Shown: in pieces, positions 27,020 through 38,870 of the stretch | Layout of the letters: the number at the start of each line of letters is the position of its first letter | Position numbering within the stretch: the stretch's first letter is position 1 | Assembly: GCA_013322215.1 (NCBI GenBank) | Contig: JAAMEZ010000022.1 | Span: 62,001-126,000 of the forward strand | Reading direction: 5' to 3' | Source of the DNA: Martinezella rhizogenes | GTDB taxonomy: Bacteria; Pseudomonadota; Alphaproteobacteria; Rhizobiales; Rhizobiaceae | Length of the DNA: 64,000 nt | Made by a program: the position numbers and the translations under genes | The notes under the pieces: generated by a model | Seen by the model: the letters and a program-made list of their open reading frames with translations, nothing else | What the model was told of the DNA's origin: nothing | Database searches by the model: none

Positions 27020-27667
27020 TCATCCCCACACCCCCTCACTTACCCCGGCAAACCTCGTCATCCTCATCTCCTGCATCTTCTCCAATCCCAGCGGCTGGTG
27101 CGTCGCAGCAAGAACGATGCCGCCGCTCTTCTGATGCGCTGTGATGAGGTCGGCGAAAAGCTGGTCGGCGGAGCTGTCGAGTGCTGCCGTCGGCTCGTCG
27201 AGGATCCAGATGGGGCGGTGGGCGACCAAAAGTTTGGCGAAAGCGATTCGCCGCTGCTGGCCGGCGGAGAGGTAGCCGAAGGGCAAGTGGGCGATGCCGG
27301 CAAGTCCGACGGCATCGACGGCTTCATCGACATCCAGACCGAAGCCATCAGCCATGTCGCCGAGGAAGGTTTTCCAGAAGGTCAGATTTTCCGCGACTGT
27401 CAACTCGGATTTCATCGCATTGCGGTGGCCGAGATAGTGGCTGGCTTCGCCGGCCGGCCGGCCGGATTCGCCATCGTTTCCGGTGAATGTGACACGGCCC
27501 TTTTCCGGCCTGAGAAGGCCCGCCACAACGCGCAGAAGCGTCGATTTTCCCGACCCGTTGCGGCCCGTCAGAACGAGGGCGTCGCCACCTGCCAAGTTGA
27601 AGGAAACATTCAAGAAAATCAGGTCTTCGCCCCGCCTTGCCGCCAGATTTTCAGCGCTTAGATGCAT
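27020..27667 (-). CDS. ccmA: Cytochrome c biogenesis ATP-binding protein CcmA
   Basis: 215 residues with the ABC ATPase motifs: Walker A GRNGSGKST, signature LSAGQQRR, Walker B WILDEPTAAL, and the H-loop ATHQP. It powers release of heme-bound CcmE from the CcmABCD complex. First gene of the ccm set in the minus direction, divergent from acnA. CcmE, F and H are not in the window. Confidence 0.95.
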   Translation of the reverse strand: MHLSAENLAARRGEDLIFLNVSFNLAGGDALVLTGRNGSGKSTLLRVVAGLLRPEKGRVTFTGNDGESGRPAGEASHYLGHRNAMKSELTVAENLTFWKTFLGDMADGFGLDVDEAVDAVGLAGIAHLPFGYLSAGQQRRIAFAKLLVAHRPIWILDEPTAALDSSADQLFADLITAHQKSGGIVLAATHQPLGLEKMQEMRMTRFAGVSEGVWG

Positions 27668-27930
27668 TCGCTCAGGCTTTCCCTATTGTCTTTGCCGCAG
27701 TGCGCAAAAAATTGTCCAAATTTGCATCTTGTCACTCTGGCAAGTCTTTACGAAATTATCTATAAGACCTGCAACCACGCCAGCGGTCGGCGTGAATTTC
27801 ATCCTTGCGCCGAACTTAAGGTATTTTGCCTTACGTGCGGACAGCGGAAATGGCCGTACCCGCATCCTGATGTGCATAAAGTGCATAGGCGTTCGCACGA
27901 CTGTGTTGGCTATCAGAAACGGGGTATCTC

Positions 27931-30621
<2,691 letters not shown>

Positions 30622-30643
30622 AAGGTTTTTAACGCCATTCTTG

Positions 30644-30674
30644 GAGGCCGCCGGAAAACTCTTCCGGCGGCCTC
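30644..30674 (+). terminator. acnA: acnA terminator
   Basis: GAGGCCGCCGGAA (30644-30656), loop of 5, TTCCGGCGGCCTC (30662-30674), then TTGTTTTT. A perfect 13-bp stem. Confidence 0.92.
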
Positions 30675-30879
30675 TTGTTTTTCACGGTGATGTGTACGGC
30701 AGGCCCTCGGGCTCACCACGGCCTCACCCCTTCGTGACTTTGCGTCATCGCACTAAACTATTATCTCTTGTTTCAGGTTTTTCAGGCTTGATGTGAGCAT
30801 GGTCGCTCAACAAGGATGAGTGTTTCGGAGCCTGTGTGGGCAGAAGGCTCGCGGGATTTGATGCAGAGGTAAGATAGAA

Positions 30880-31623
30880 ATGCGCCTTCGATTTTCGGTT
30901 TCACTTCTGGCAGGCATTGCGCTCGCAAGTTCGCTGCATGCGCAGGAAGCCACGAAGATCAAGGGCGTGGTCGAACTCTTCACCTCGCAGGGCTGCGCCT
31001 CCTGTCCCCCGGCCGATGCGGCATTCCGCAAGCTGATCCGCCAGGGCAATGTGGTGGCGCTCGCCTATCATGTCGACTATTGGAATTATCTCGGCTGGAA
31101 CGACACCATGGCGTCCAAGGACAATACGGCGCGCCAGTATGCCTATGCCCGGACGATGGGCCGCAGCGGGGTCTATACGCCGCAGGCGATCGTCAATGGC
31201 AGGGACCATATGAACGGAGCCGATCTCAATGCCATCAACGTCAAGCTCGATGACTTTCAACGCCTTGGCGAAGGGCTGACGGTTCCGGTGAATGCCGCCA
31301 TGAAGGGCGACGAGCTCGAGATCAAGATCGGCGCCGGACAGGGCAAGGCCAATGTCGTTGCCGTCTATTTCGACAAGGAGCAGATGGTGGCCCCGAAGGG
31401 TGGGGAAAACACCGGCCAGCAGATCGCCTATATGCACGCGGTGTCCGATGTCGAGACCGTCGGCATGTGGGACGGCAAGGCCATGAGCCTCGTGCTGCCC
31501 TCCACCGTGCTCGATAAGGCTGGCCGCAGAGGTCTTGCGATTCTCCTGCAATCGTCGACGCCTTCGGGCGATCCCGCCGCCATTCTCGGGGCGACGGTTC
31601 TGACGGTCGGTTCTGACGGCTGA
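30880..31623 (+). CDS. DUF1223 thioredoxin-like periplasmic protein
   Basis: 247 residues. A signal peptide (about residues 1-21, ending SLHAQ) precedes the DUF1223 domain with VELFTSQGCASCPPADA, YHVDYWNYLGW and GVYTPQAIVNG. The CASC pair in a thioredoxin-like fold suggests redox activity in the periplasm, but the role is unproven. AGAGGT lies before the ATG at 30880. It stands alone. Confidence 0.93.
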   Translation: MRLRFSVSLLAGIALASSLHAQEATKIKGVVELFTSQGCASCPPADAAFRKLIRQGNVVALAYHVDYWNYLGWNDTMASKDNTARQYAYARTMGRSGVYTPQAIVNGRDHMNGADLNAINVKLDDFQRLGEGLTVPVNAAMKGDELEIKIGAGQGKANVVAVYFDKEQMVAPKGGENTGQQIAYMHAVSDVETVGMWDGKAMSLVLPSTVLDKAGRRGLAILLQSSTPSGDPAAILGATVLTVGSDG

Positions 31624-31953
31624 GTGGCTTTTCCAGCTTTGCTGGGAGTTATCCATTTGGTTTTGGTCGAAAAGGCTCTCTATTTTGGCTGGCGCCAAAA
31701 AGGGGAGGTGCCCGGCGAGGACGCATTCGGGGCTGGGGTTTAATCGATGCGCCCCGGCCGGGCCGTTTGACGCGGCGGCGTCAAACGGCCCTCTATACTT
31801 CCTGTAAATTGGGCGTCGTTTTGGCTGAAATGCGGCACTGACGAGGTGCTTTGAGACCCGGGAAAGAAATTGTGAGCCGTCAGCCGTCTTGCAATTTGAT
31901 GCGGCTGAGGCAAACTGTCATTCTCCTGTCATGAGATAGCCCCTGGGGGATTG
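31624..31953. other. Gene-free stretch before the DUF2794 gene, with a long perfect hairpin
   Basis: A 330-base gap. GGGCCGTTTGACGC (31760-31773), loop GGCG, GCGTCAAACGGCCC (31778-31791) is a perfect 14-bp stem without a T run. It could terminate the DUF1223 gene, belong to a small RNA, or be a repeat. The rest shows no gene. Confidence 0.5.
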
Positions 31954-32355
31954 ATGACTGATCAGCCGGATTTGCGACACGGCGAAAGCCGCTCCACCGA
32001 TACCAGTTCCTCCGTCGTCGTCGATCTCAGGGAATACAAACAGAGCAAGGACCCGCTGCCGGTGACCTTCCATCGCCGGGAGCTGGATACGATTCTCTGG
32101 ATCTATGGCCGCATGGTCGGAGAAGGCGAGTGGCGCGACTACGCGATCGACCATTTGAAGGAGAAGGCGGTTTTCTCCGTCTTCAAGCGCTCCGGCGAGA
32201 TGCCGCTCTTCCGCATCGAAAAGAATCCGAAACTTGCGGCCAAGCAGGGCGCCTTTTCCGTCGTGAACACCAACGGCATGATCCTGAAGCGCGGCCACGA
32301 TCTGCAGCAGGTGCTGAAGGTTTTCGACAAGCAGTTGAAGCTGGTGGAGAAATAA
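31954..32355 (+). CDS. DUF2794 family protein
   Basis: 133 residues, soluble. The core VVDLREYKQSKDPLPVTFHRRELDTILWIYGRMV and KRSGEMPLFRIEKNPKL match DUF2794, a small family of Alphaproteobacteria of unknown role. GGGGGA precedes the ATG at 31954; the in-frame TTG just before is less likely. A pair of repeats follows. Confidence 0.9.
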   Translation: MTDQPDLRHGESRSTDTSSSVVVDLREYKQSKDPLPVTFHRRELDTILWIYGRMVGEGEWRDYAIDHLKEKAVFSVFKRSGEMPLFRIEKNPKLAAKQGAFSVVNTNGMILKRGHDLQQVLKVFDKQLKLVEK

Positions 32356-32385
32356 TTCTTCTCAACTGGGATGAGGATGGTGAGG

Positions 32386-32575
32386 CACCCCCTCTGTCCC
32401 TATCGGGACATCTCCCCCACAAGGGGGAGATCGTTGGGAGTGCGCCGAACTTTCCCTGTGAAACAATAGGCTGCACTTTCTGCGGCCGCGATGTTGGTTT
32501 GAGCCGGAAGGTTGCCGCAAGCTACCAATCTCCCTCCTTGTGGGGGAGATGTCGCGGTAGCGACAGAGAGGGGTA
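32386..32575. repeat. Pair of inverted C-rich palindromic repeats after the DUF2794 gene
   Basis: Left copy 32386-32431 (CACCCCCTCTGTCCCTATCG...), inverted right copy 32528-32575, spacer 96 bases. Same family as those in ftsY and between ccmA and ccmB. They fill the gap between two convergent genes. Confidence 0.85.
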
Positions 32576-32604
32576 TCAGAGGCGCGGCATGCGCGAAACT
32601 CGCT

Positions 32605-33162
32605 TTAGCCCCCAAACAACGTCCCCGGATAGACCGACGGGTCCGGATCAGTGCCATTTCCCTCGCCGAGTGCCTTCTGCATCAGCATGGTGTCCAGCCA
32701 GCGGCCATGCTTGTAGCCGGTGCCCTTCAGCAGGCCTGCTTCGGTAAACCCCGCGGCGCGGTGAACGGCGACGGAGGCGGGGTGGGCGCCGCCGATGACG
32801 GCGATCATCTGGCGGAAGCCGAGTGTCTGACAGCTTTCGACGAGCGCATCGAGCAGCAGCCTGCCGACGCCGCGACCGCGGGCCTCCGGCGCTAGATAGA
32901 TCGAGTCCTCCACCATCCAGCGATAGGCTGGCCGCGTGCGGAACGAGGAGGCATAGGCATAGCCGAGAAAGGTGCCGGCATCGTCTTCGGCGACCAGATA
33001 GGGATAGGTCTTTTCCTGGATCGCCAGGAAGCGGGCGGCCATCTCCTCCTGGCTTGGCGGCGTGATCTCGTAGCTTGCCGTACCGTTGAGGACGGAGTCG
33101 CGATAGATTGCGGTGATGTGAGAAAGATCGTCTCTGGTAGCGCTGCGGAGGCTGACGGACAT
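32605..33162 (-). CDS. GNAT acetyltransferase, phosphinothricin/methionine-sulfone N-acetyltransferase type
   Basis: 185 residues. RSATRDDLSHITAIYRDSVLNGTASYE, YRWMVEDSIYLAPEARGRGVGRLLLDALV (acetyl-CoA loop RGRGVG) and IGGAHPASVAVHRAAGF are those of the Pat/bar/MnaT group, which acetylate glutamate-analogue toxins or methionine derivatives. The ATG at 33162 is chosen over a longer frame. The upstream terminator at 33237 implies its own promoter. Confidence 0.88.
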   Translation of the reverse strand: MSVSLRSATRDDLSHITAIYRDSVLNGTASYEITPPSQEEMAARFLAIQEKTYPYLVAEDDAGTFLGYAYASSFRTRPAYRWMVEDSIYLAPEARGRGVGRLLLDALVESCQTLGFRQMIAVIGGAHPASVAVHRAAGFTEAGLLKGTGYKHGRWLDTMLMQKALGEGNGTDPDPSVYPGTLFGG

Positions 33163-33236
33163 CTGCTTCTTGTTGCCTGACTTGCTGGATGTGACGGCAG
33201 CTATCAAATCGCAGGGCCTGCGGCCAGGCAAATAAA

Positions 33237-33258
33237 AAAGGCGGCCGAAGCCGCCTTT
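33237..33258 (-). terminator. Terminator of the Bax-inhibitor-like gene
   Basis: AAAGGCGGC (33237-33245), CGAA, GCCGCCTTT (33250-33258). On the minus strand a T-rich run follows (33231-33239). Confidence 0.88.
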
Positions 33259-33283
33259 CCATTTCTTAATTCATGCTGCGCGA

Positions 33284-34024
33284 TTAACGGCGATTGCCCA
33301 TGAATTGCAGCAGGAACATGAACAGGTTGATGAAGTCGAGGTAGAGCGACAGGGCGCCCATGATCGCCTTGCGGCCGGCGACCGTCGCATCGTCGGCGGT
33401 ATAGTACATTTCCTTGATCCGCTGCGTGTCATAGGCGGTGAGGCCTGCGAAGATCAGGACGCCGATCACGGAGATCGCGAACTGCAGGGCGGACGAAGCC
33501 AGGAAGATGTTGACCAGCGAAGCGATGATCAGGCCGAAGAGACCCATCATCAGGAACGAGCCCATCGCCGAGAGGTCACGCTTCGTCGTGTAGCCGAACA
33601 GCGACAGCGCGCCGAAGGAGGCGGCGGTCACGAAGAAGGTCTGCACGACGCTCTGGCCGGTGTAGATGATGAAGATCGACGACAGCGACAGGCCCACCAG
33701 CGCAGCGTAGACCCAGAAGGTCGTCGTCGCGGCGGCCACGCTCATGCGGTTAATCCTGAAGCTCAGGAAGAAAACCATTGCCAGCGGGGCAAGGATGACC
33801 ACCCACTTCAGCGGGCTCAGATAGATCGCCTGGCCGAAGGCCGTGATCTGTCCGTTTGCGAAAGCGAGCGAGAAGGAGAGATAGGCGGCAACACCCGTGA
33901 TCGCCAGACCCAGCGCCATCAGGTTATAGACCTTGAGCATGTAGGCTCGAAGGCCTTCGTCTATCATCGCACCGGATTGCGCACCGCTCTGCGCCCGGTT
34001 TTGGTAATTGCGAAAGTCAGCCAT
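33284..34024 (-). CDS. Bax inhibitor-1 / YccA family membrane protein
   Basis: 246 residues with seven hydrophobic segments; GLRAYMLKVYNLMALGLAITGVAAY at the start and FAGLTAYDTQRIKEMYY at the sixth segment are BI-1 hallmarks, including the acidic pore residues. Bacterial relatives are thought to leak calcium or protect FtsH targets; the role here is unknown. ATG at 34024 preceded by GAGGAA. Confidence 0.95.
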   Translation of the reverse strand: MADFRNYQNRAQSGAQSGAMIDEGLRAYMLKVYNLMALGLAITGVAAYLSFSLAFANGQITAFGQAIYLSPLKWVVILAPLAMVFFLSFRINRMSVAAATTTFWVYAALVGLSLSSIFIIYTGQSVVQTFFVTAASFGALSLFGYTTKRDLSAMGSFLMMGLFGLIIASLVNIFLASSALQFAISVIGVLIFAGLTAYDTQRIKEMYYTADDATVAGRKAIMGALSLYLDFINLFMFLLQFMGNRR

Positions 34025-34219
34025 GTTTTCCTCTTTCAAGCTCCGATGTGAGTACGGTGTCGGGTCTTTGAAGGCCCAGGCGCCGCTGCGGAGCTCAGCA
34101 TGCCTGCACAGAATATGAGGCTTTCGGGCCTCATAGACAAGGGTCTAGCGATCGGCCCCATGTTAAATCGGCGTAATATCGTACCGATTCATCGCGTTCG
34201 GTTAATGCGCAAAGACGAA

Positions 34220-36766
34220 TCAGAGTTCGCGCAGAACGGGCGCTGCTTTCTGCCCGAGAATCCGCCAAGTGCCGATCAGCCCGATCCCAACTGTCAAAAT
34301 AAGGGCGATGACAAGCGTCGAGAAGGCGACATCGGGCAGGAAGGCGGAAGGCAGGTGCATGATGCGGCTGACGATATACCAGGCGGATGCGGCGCCGGCG
34401 ATCAGTGCGAATACGGCGGTTGCGGCACCCAAAATCAGATATTCGTAGCTGAAGGCGCGGATCAACGTCGCCCGCGTCGCGCCGAGCGTCTTGAGGATGA
34501 CCGCATCATGCGTGCGGGCGCGATTGCCGGCTGCAAGCGCGCCGGCCAGCACCAGAACCGAGGCGATCAGCGCCACCGACGCGGCGGAGCGAATGGCCGT
34601 CGCCAGCTGTCCCACCAGCGTGTTGACGACATCGAGCGCATCCTTGACGCGGACGCTTGTTATGGTCGGGTAGGTATTGGTGACTTTCCGGAGGATCGCT
34701 GCTTCCTGCTCCGAGGTGGCGGATGTGTCGGTCAGCGTTGCGAGCCAGGCATGCGGTGCACTGCTGAAGGTATTGGGCGAGAAGATCATCACGAAATTGA
34801 TCGACAGCGACTGCCATTGAACCTTGCGGAAGCTGGCGATCCTGGCGGTGACGTTGCGGCCGAGCACGTTGACGGTGACCTTGTCGCCGAGCTTCAGGCC
34901 GAGCGCCTTGCCTTCCTCTTCGGAGAAGGAGACCAGCGGCTCGCCGCTATAATCCTTGTCCCACCATTTGCCCTCCGTGACCGAGGCGTTTTCCGGGATG
35001 GTTTCGGCATAGGTGATGCCGCGATCGCCGCGCAAGACCCATTGGCCTGCCGCCGGCACCTTCATCTTGGTGACATCCTCGCCGTTGAAGGCAACGATCC
35101 GGCCGCGAAGCATCGGTGCCTCGACGAGCTTGCCCTTGGGGTCGATGTCGAGGACGATCTTGCGGAAGCCTTCCAGCTCCGGCCCCTGAATATCGACGAA
35201 GAAGAAGTTCGGCGCCTGCTCGCTCATGCGGCCCATCAGCTCGCGGCGCATGTTGCCGTCGATCAGCGTCAGCGTTACCAGCAGCGCCAGGCCGAGGCCG
35301 AGCGACAGCACGACGGATGAGGTCAGCGCACCCGGCCGGTGGATGTTGCCGATCGCCAGGCGAAGAGCGGGCGAGCGCACGCGCGGGCTACGGCGGGCGA
35401 GCCAGGAGAGCCCGGCGGCAACGAGGCGCAGCACCACGAAGGCCGCGGCGATCGAGACGACGAAGACGATGGCGATGAAGCGATCGTAAGCGGTAAGGAT
35501 TGCCAGGGCTGCGAGCGCGGCCATCAGCATGCCGGCGGCGAGCAGATAGGGCCAGCCGGGCAGGCGGCGCGCCTCGAAGCCCTGCTCGCGGAACAGCGCC
35601 GTTGCCGGTACTTCGCGGGCATGGCCGAGCGGCGGAATGGCAAAGGCGAGCGTCGTCAGCAGGCCGAAGAGGGCAGCCAGCGTCAGCGCGCCGGGGTAGA
35701 GCCGCGGCGCGGTGGAAATCGGCAGGAATTCCGCCATGAATTGTGAAGCGATCATCGGTGCGATGGCGCCGAGTACGAGGCCGACGATGATGCCCGCGAG
35801 CGCGATGACGGCGATCTGGATCAGATAGATCAGCACGACGACGAAAGCCGGCGCGCCCAGGCATTTGAAGGTGGCGATGGTCGTGCGCTTGGAATCGAGG
35901 AAGGCGCGCACGGCATTGGCGACACCGACGCCGCCGACGATCAGGGCGGCCAATCCCACCAGCGTCAGGAACTGCGAGAAGCGGGTGACATTGTCGGCAA
36001 GCTGCGGCGCGGCGCGGTCGCTGCTGCGGATAGACCAGCCTGCCTGCGGGAAAGCGGCATTGGCGCGGTCGCCGATGTTGCGCAGGCCGGCGGCCGGATC
36101 ATCCATACGAATTCGATAGGCCTGCTCGACCAGGCTGCCGGTCGCAATCAGGCCGGAGGCGGTCAGAGCATCCCGGCTGGTGAGCAGGCGTGGCGCAAAG
36201 CCGAAGCCTTCGGAGACGGCATCCGGCTCGGTGGTGATGGTGCCGGTAATGCGCAGTTTGGCGTTGCCCAGCAGCAGATCGCTGCCAACCTTCAGGTTCA
36301 GGCGTTCAAGCAGCAAGGGCGCGACGACCGCACCATAGGTGCCGTCCTTGACAGCCAGCAGGGTCGAGAGCGGTTCATTCGGGTCGGCCTCGAAGGTGCC
36401 GTAGAGCGGATAGGCGTCATCGACCGCCTTCACCTCGACCAGTGCCTGATCGGAGCCATCGGGCAGGCGGGACATGGAGCGCAGATTGGTGGAGCGAGAC
36501 AGCTTGCCGAGGCCCCGAAGATAGGCCAGTTCCTCCGGCGTCGCCTCGCGATTGCGCAGCTCGAAGCGAACGTCGCCTGACAGCAATGACTGTCCCTGCG
36601 TCGAGATCGCGTCGGTGATCGAGCGGGAAACGGAATTGACGGCGGCGATCGCGCCGGTGCCGAGCGCGATGCAGGCGAGGAAGATGTAGAAGCCGCCAAG
36701 GCCGCCGCGCAACTCGCGCAGGGCAAGGCGGAAGGCGAGCGGCAGGCGCAATGCCGCCGCGCTCAT
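34220..36766 (-). CDS. FtsX-like ABC transporter permease (YbbP family)
   Basis: 848 residues. One N-terminal helix (about 20-45), a large periplasmic domain, a three-helix FtsX block (about 265-390), four to five more segments, a second periplasmic domain and a final FtsX block (about 720-845). This two-block plan with ALGTGAIAAVNSVSRSI is that of YbbP, which pairs with YbbA. Its ATG overlaps the ATPase stop. The system probably extracts or moves lipid-linked substrates; not proven. Confidence 0.93.
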   Translation of the reverse strand: MSAAALRLPLAFRLALRELRGGLGGFYIFLACIALGTGAIAAVNSVSRSITDAISTQGQSLLSGDVRFELRNREATPEELAYLRGLGKLSRSTNLRSMSRLPDGSDQALVEVKAVDDAYPLYGTFEADPNEPLSTLLAVKDGTYGAVVAPLLLERLNLKVGSDLLLGNAKLRITGTITTEPDAVSEGFGFAPRLLTSRDALTASGLIATGSLVEQAYRIRMDDPAAGLRNIGDRANAAFPQAGWSIRSSDRAAPQLADNVTRFSQFLTLVGLAALIVGGVGVANAVRAFLDSKRTTIATFKCLGAPAFVVVLIYLIQIAVIALAGIIVGLVLGAIAPMIASQFMAEFLPISTAPRLYPGALTLAALFGLLTTLAFAIPPLGHAREVPATALFREQGFEARRLPGWPYLLAAGMLMAALAALAILTAYDRFIAIVFVVSIAAAFVVLRLVAAGLSWLARRSPRVRSPALRLAIGNIHRPGALTSSVVLSLGLGLALLVTLTLIDGNMRRELMGRMSEQAPNFFFVDIQGPELEGFRKIVLDIDPKGKLVEAPMLRGRIVAFNGEDVTKMKVPAAGQWVLRGDRGITYAETIPENASVTEGKWWDKDYSGEPLVSFSEEEGKALGLKLGDKVTVNVLGRNVTARIASFRKVQWQSLSINFVMIFSPNTFSSAPHAWLATLTDTSATSEQEAAILRKVTNTYPTITSVRVKDALDVVNTLVGQLATAIRSAASVALIASVLVLAGALAAGNRARTHDAVILKTLGATRATLIRAFSYEYLILGAATAVFALIAGAASAWYIVSRIMHLPSAFLPDVAFSTLVIALILTVGIGLIGTWRILGQKAAPVLREL

Positions 36767-37473
36767 GCAATCGCCGCCTGGCTGGTGCGGGTGCGGGCGC
36801 TGTCGTTCTCGATCTCGCCGGAGCGGACGCGGATCTGGCGCGAGCAGCGGGCGGCAAGGGCGGGATCGTGGGTGACGAGCAGCATGGTCGTGCCGCGCTC
36901 GGCCTGCTGGGCAAAGAGCAGGTCGGCGATCTGCCGGCCGGTATCGGTGTCGAGGTTGCCCGTGGGTTCGTCGGCGATCAGAACGGCCGGTGAGGGCGCC
37001 AGTGCGCGGGCGATCGCCACGCGCTGCTGCTCGCCGCCGGAGAGCTGCCCGGGATAGTGATTGAGCCTTTCGCCAAGTCCCACCGCTTCCAGCTCACGCC
37101 GCGCGATGTCGAAGGCATCGCGGACATTGGCAAGCTCCAGCGGCACGGCGACGTTTTCCAGCGCTGTCATATTGGCGATCAGGTGGAAGGACTGGAAGAC
37201 GATGCCGATGTTGCGGCCGCGGAAATCGGCAATGCGATCTTCGCTCAGGCTGTGCAGCGGCGTGTCGCGGATCAGAAGTTCACCGCTGTCGAGCTTTTCG
37301 AGGCCGGCCAGCACCATCAGCAGCGTGGACTTGCCGGAGCCGGACGGGCCGACGATACCAACGGCCTCACCCTCCATGACGGTGAGATCGATGCCCTTCA
37401 GTACATGGACCGATGCAGCGGCGTTGCCGAGCGTCAAATCCGCCTTCTTCAGCTCAATGATGGTTTTTGCCAA
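36763..37473 (-). CDS. ABC transporter ATP-binding protein (YbbA/LolD type)
   Basis: 236 residues. Walker A GPSGSGKST, Q-loop FQSFHLIANMTALENV, signature LSGGEQQRVAIARAL, Walker B VLIADEPTGNLD, H-loop VTHDP. This is the MacB/LolD/YbbA ATPase class. It is coupled to the YbbP-like permease (ATGA overlap) and divergent from tesA, the same three-gene layout as tesA-ybbA-ybbP in E. coli. Confidence 0.96.
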   Translation of the reverse strand: MAKTIIELKKADLTLGNAAASVHVLKGIDLTVMEGEAVGIVGPSGSGKSTLLMVLAGLEKLDSGELLIRDTPLHSLSEDRIADFRGRNIGIVFQSFHLIANMTALENVAVPLELANVRDAFDIARRELEAVGLGERLNHYPGQLSGGEQQRVAIARALAPSPAVLIADEPTGNLDTDTGRQIADLLFAQQAERGTTMLLVTHDPALAARCSRQIRVRSGEIENDSARTRTSQAAIA

Positions 37474-37554
37474 TGCGAACGCCCTATATATCAGAGAACA
37501 TCAGAGACAATGGCGGGCGCGACTGGCCCGAGCAGCGGATTTAGGGAATGGATC

Positions 37555-38205
37555 ATGGGATTTAAAGTTGCTGCGCTTCAATTCGCTGTCATCACTTTCG
37601 GTCTTTTGTTTGGCGCGGTTCATGCTGCCGATGCGCGGACGATCCAGCTGGTCGGCTTCGGCGACAGCCTGATGGCGGGCTATCAGCTGCCGCCCGGCGA
37701 TGGCTTTCCCGCCAAGCTTGAGGCGGCGCTGAAGGCCAAGGGGCTCGATATCGCCGTCGCCGATGCTGGCGTTTCCGGCGATACGACGTCAGGCGGGCTT
37801 TCGCGTATCGACTGGTCGGTGCCCGATGGTACGGACGGCGTCATCCTCGAGCTCGGCGCCAACGACGCGCTGCGCGGCATTCCGCCGGAACAGACCGAAA
37901 AGAACCTGGAGACGATGATCGAGCGGTTGAAGGACAGAAAGATCCCGATCCTTCTCGTCGGTATGCTGGCGCCGCCGAACATGGGGGCCGACTATGCCGA
38001 TAAATTCAACCCGATCTACAAGCGTCTGGCCGATAAGTACCAGCTCGCGCTCTATCCATTCTTCCTCGACGGTGTTGCAACACATGCGGATTTGCAGCTC
38101 TCGGACGGGATGCATCCGAACCCCAAGGGGGTCGATGTCATGGTCGAGCATATGTTGCCTGATGTTATGAGTTTTGTAGGGATGATTGACGCAGGTGCGA
38201 AATAG
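37555..38205 (+). CDS. tesA: Arylesterase / acyl-CoA thioesterase I (SGNH hydrolase)
   Basis: 216 residues with a signal peptide (about 1-25, ending VHAAD). The SGNH blocks are visible: GDSL with Ser38, Gly in GVSGDT, GANDALRG and DGMHPN with the Asp/His pair. TesA is a periplasmic esterase/lysophospholipase/thioesterase. AGGGAATGG lies before the ATG at 37555. It is divergent from the YbbA/YbbP ABC genes. Confidence 0.93.
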   Translation: MGFKVAALQFAVITFGLLFGAVHAADARTIQLVGFGDSLMAGYQLPPGDGFPAKLEAALKAKGLDIAVADAGVSGDTTSGGLSRIDWSVPDGTDGVILELGANDALRGIPPEQTEKNLETMIERLKDRKIPILLVGMLAPPNMGADYADKFNPIYKRLADKYQLALYPFFLDGVATHADLQLSDGMHPNPKGVDVMVEHMLPDVMSFVGMIDAGAK

Positions 38206-38273
38206 ATGCTTGCACCGACTGCAAATGCGTGATTCCCTACCTATACCTGCAAGAGATTCGGGGAGTGCTCGTC

Positions 38274-38870
38274 ATGCCGAGACTTTTTACCGCCCTCGAA
38301 ATTCCGCGCAATGCGGCCATGAGCCTGTCATTGTTGCGCGGTGGTCTCCCGGGAGCCAGGTGGATCGACGTTGAAAATTATCACATTACCTTGCGCTTCA
38401 TCGGCGATGTCGATGGCCGCACGGCGGATGAGATCGTCGACCGTCTGGACCGGATAGATCGACCTGAATTCCAGCTTCGGCTGGAGGGCATCGGTTCCTT
38501 CGGCTCCAAGAAACCGCATTCGGTTTGGGCCGGGGTCTCGCAGACGCCTGATATGTTCGCCCTGCAGGGCGAGATCGAGCGCATCTGCCAGCGCATCGGT
38601 CTGCAGCCGGATCCCCGCAAGTTCACGCCACATGTCACGCTTGCCAGGTTGAAGTCCTCGCGGGTCGACGACGTCGTGCACTATCTCTCCGGTCGGGGCA
38701 ATTTCTACACTCAGCCGTTCACGGTCGGGCGCTTCGTGCTTCTGTCATCCCGCGAATCGGTCGGTGGCGGTCCTTATCTCACCGAAGAGATATTCCCGCT
38801 TCACGAGCCCCGCGGCACCTTCCCGGCCTTAGGTAACAGCGCGCTGCAGCCTGCCAAGAGCATGGTATAG
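38274..38870 (+). CDS. thpR: RNA 2',3'-cyclic phosphodiesterase (2'-5' RNA ligase family)
   Basis: 198 residues with the two HxTx motifs, H37 in HITLRFIG and H120 in HVTLARLK, spaced as in the ThpR/LigT 2H-phosphoesterase family that opens RNA 2',3'-cyclic phosphates. MPRLFTALEIP is the usual N-terminus, and GGGAG is 8 bases before the ATG at 38274. The last 70 bases overlap the convergent phosphatase gene. Confidence 0.94.
   Translation: MPRLFTALEIPRNAAMSLSLLRGGLPGARWIDVENYHITLRFIGDVDGRTADEIVDRLDRIDRPEFQLRLEGIGSFGSKKPHSVWAGVSQTPDMFALQGEIERICQRIGLQPDPRKFTPHVTLARLKSSRVDDVVHYLSGRGNFYTQPFTVGRFVLLSSRESVGGGPYLTEEIFPLHEPRGTFPALGNSALQPAKSMV

Noticed and set aside
32356..32604. Possible small gene between the DUF2794 and GNAT genes
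   Set aside because: The open frames here are translations of the palindromic repeats and have no independent support.
34100..35320. 406-codon plus-strand frame
   Set aside because: Antisense to the YbbP-like permease; highly charged, Arg/Gln/Asp-rich sequence typical of a shadow.
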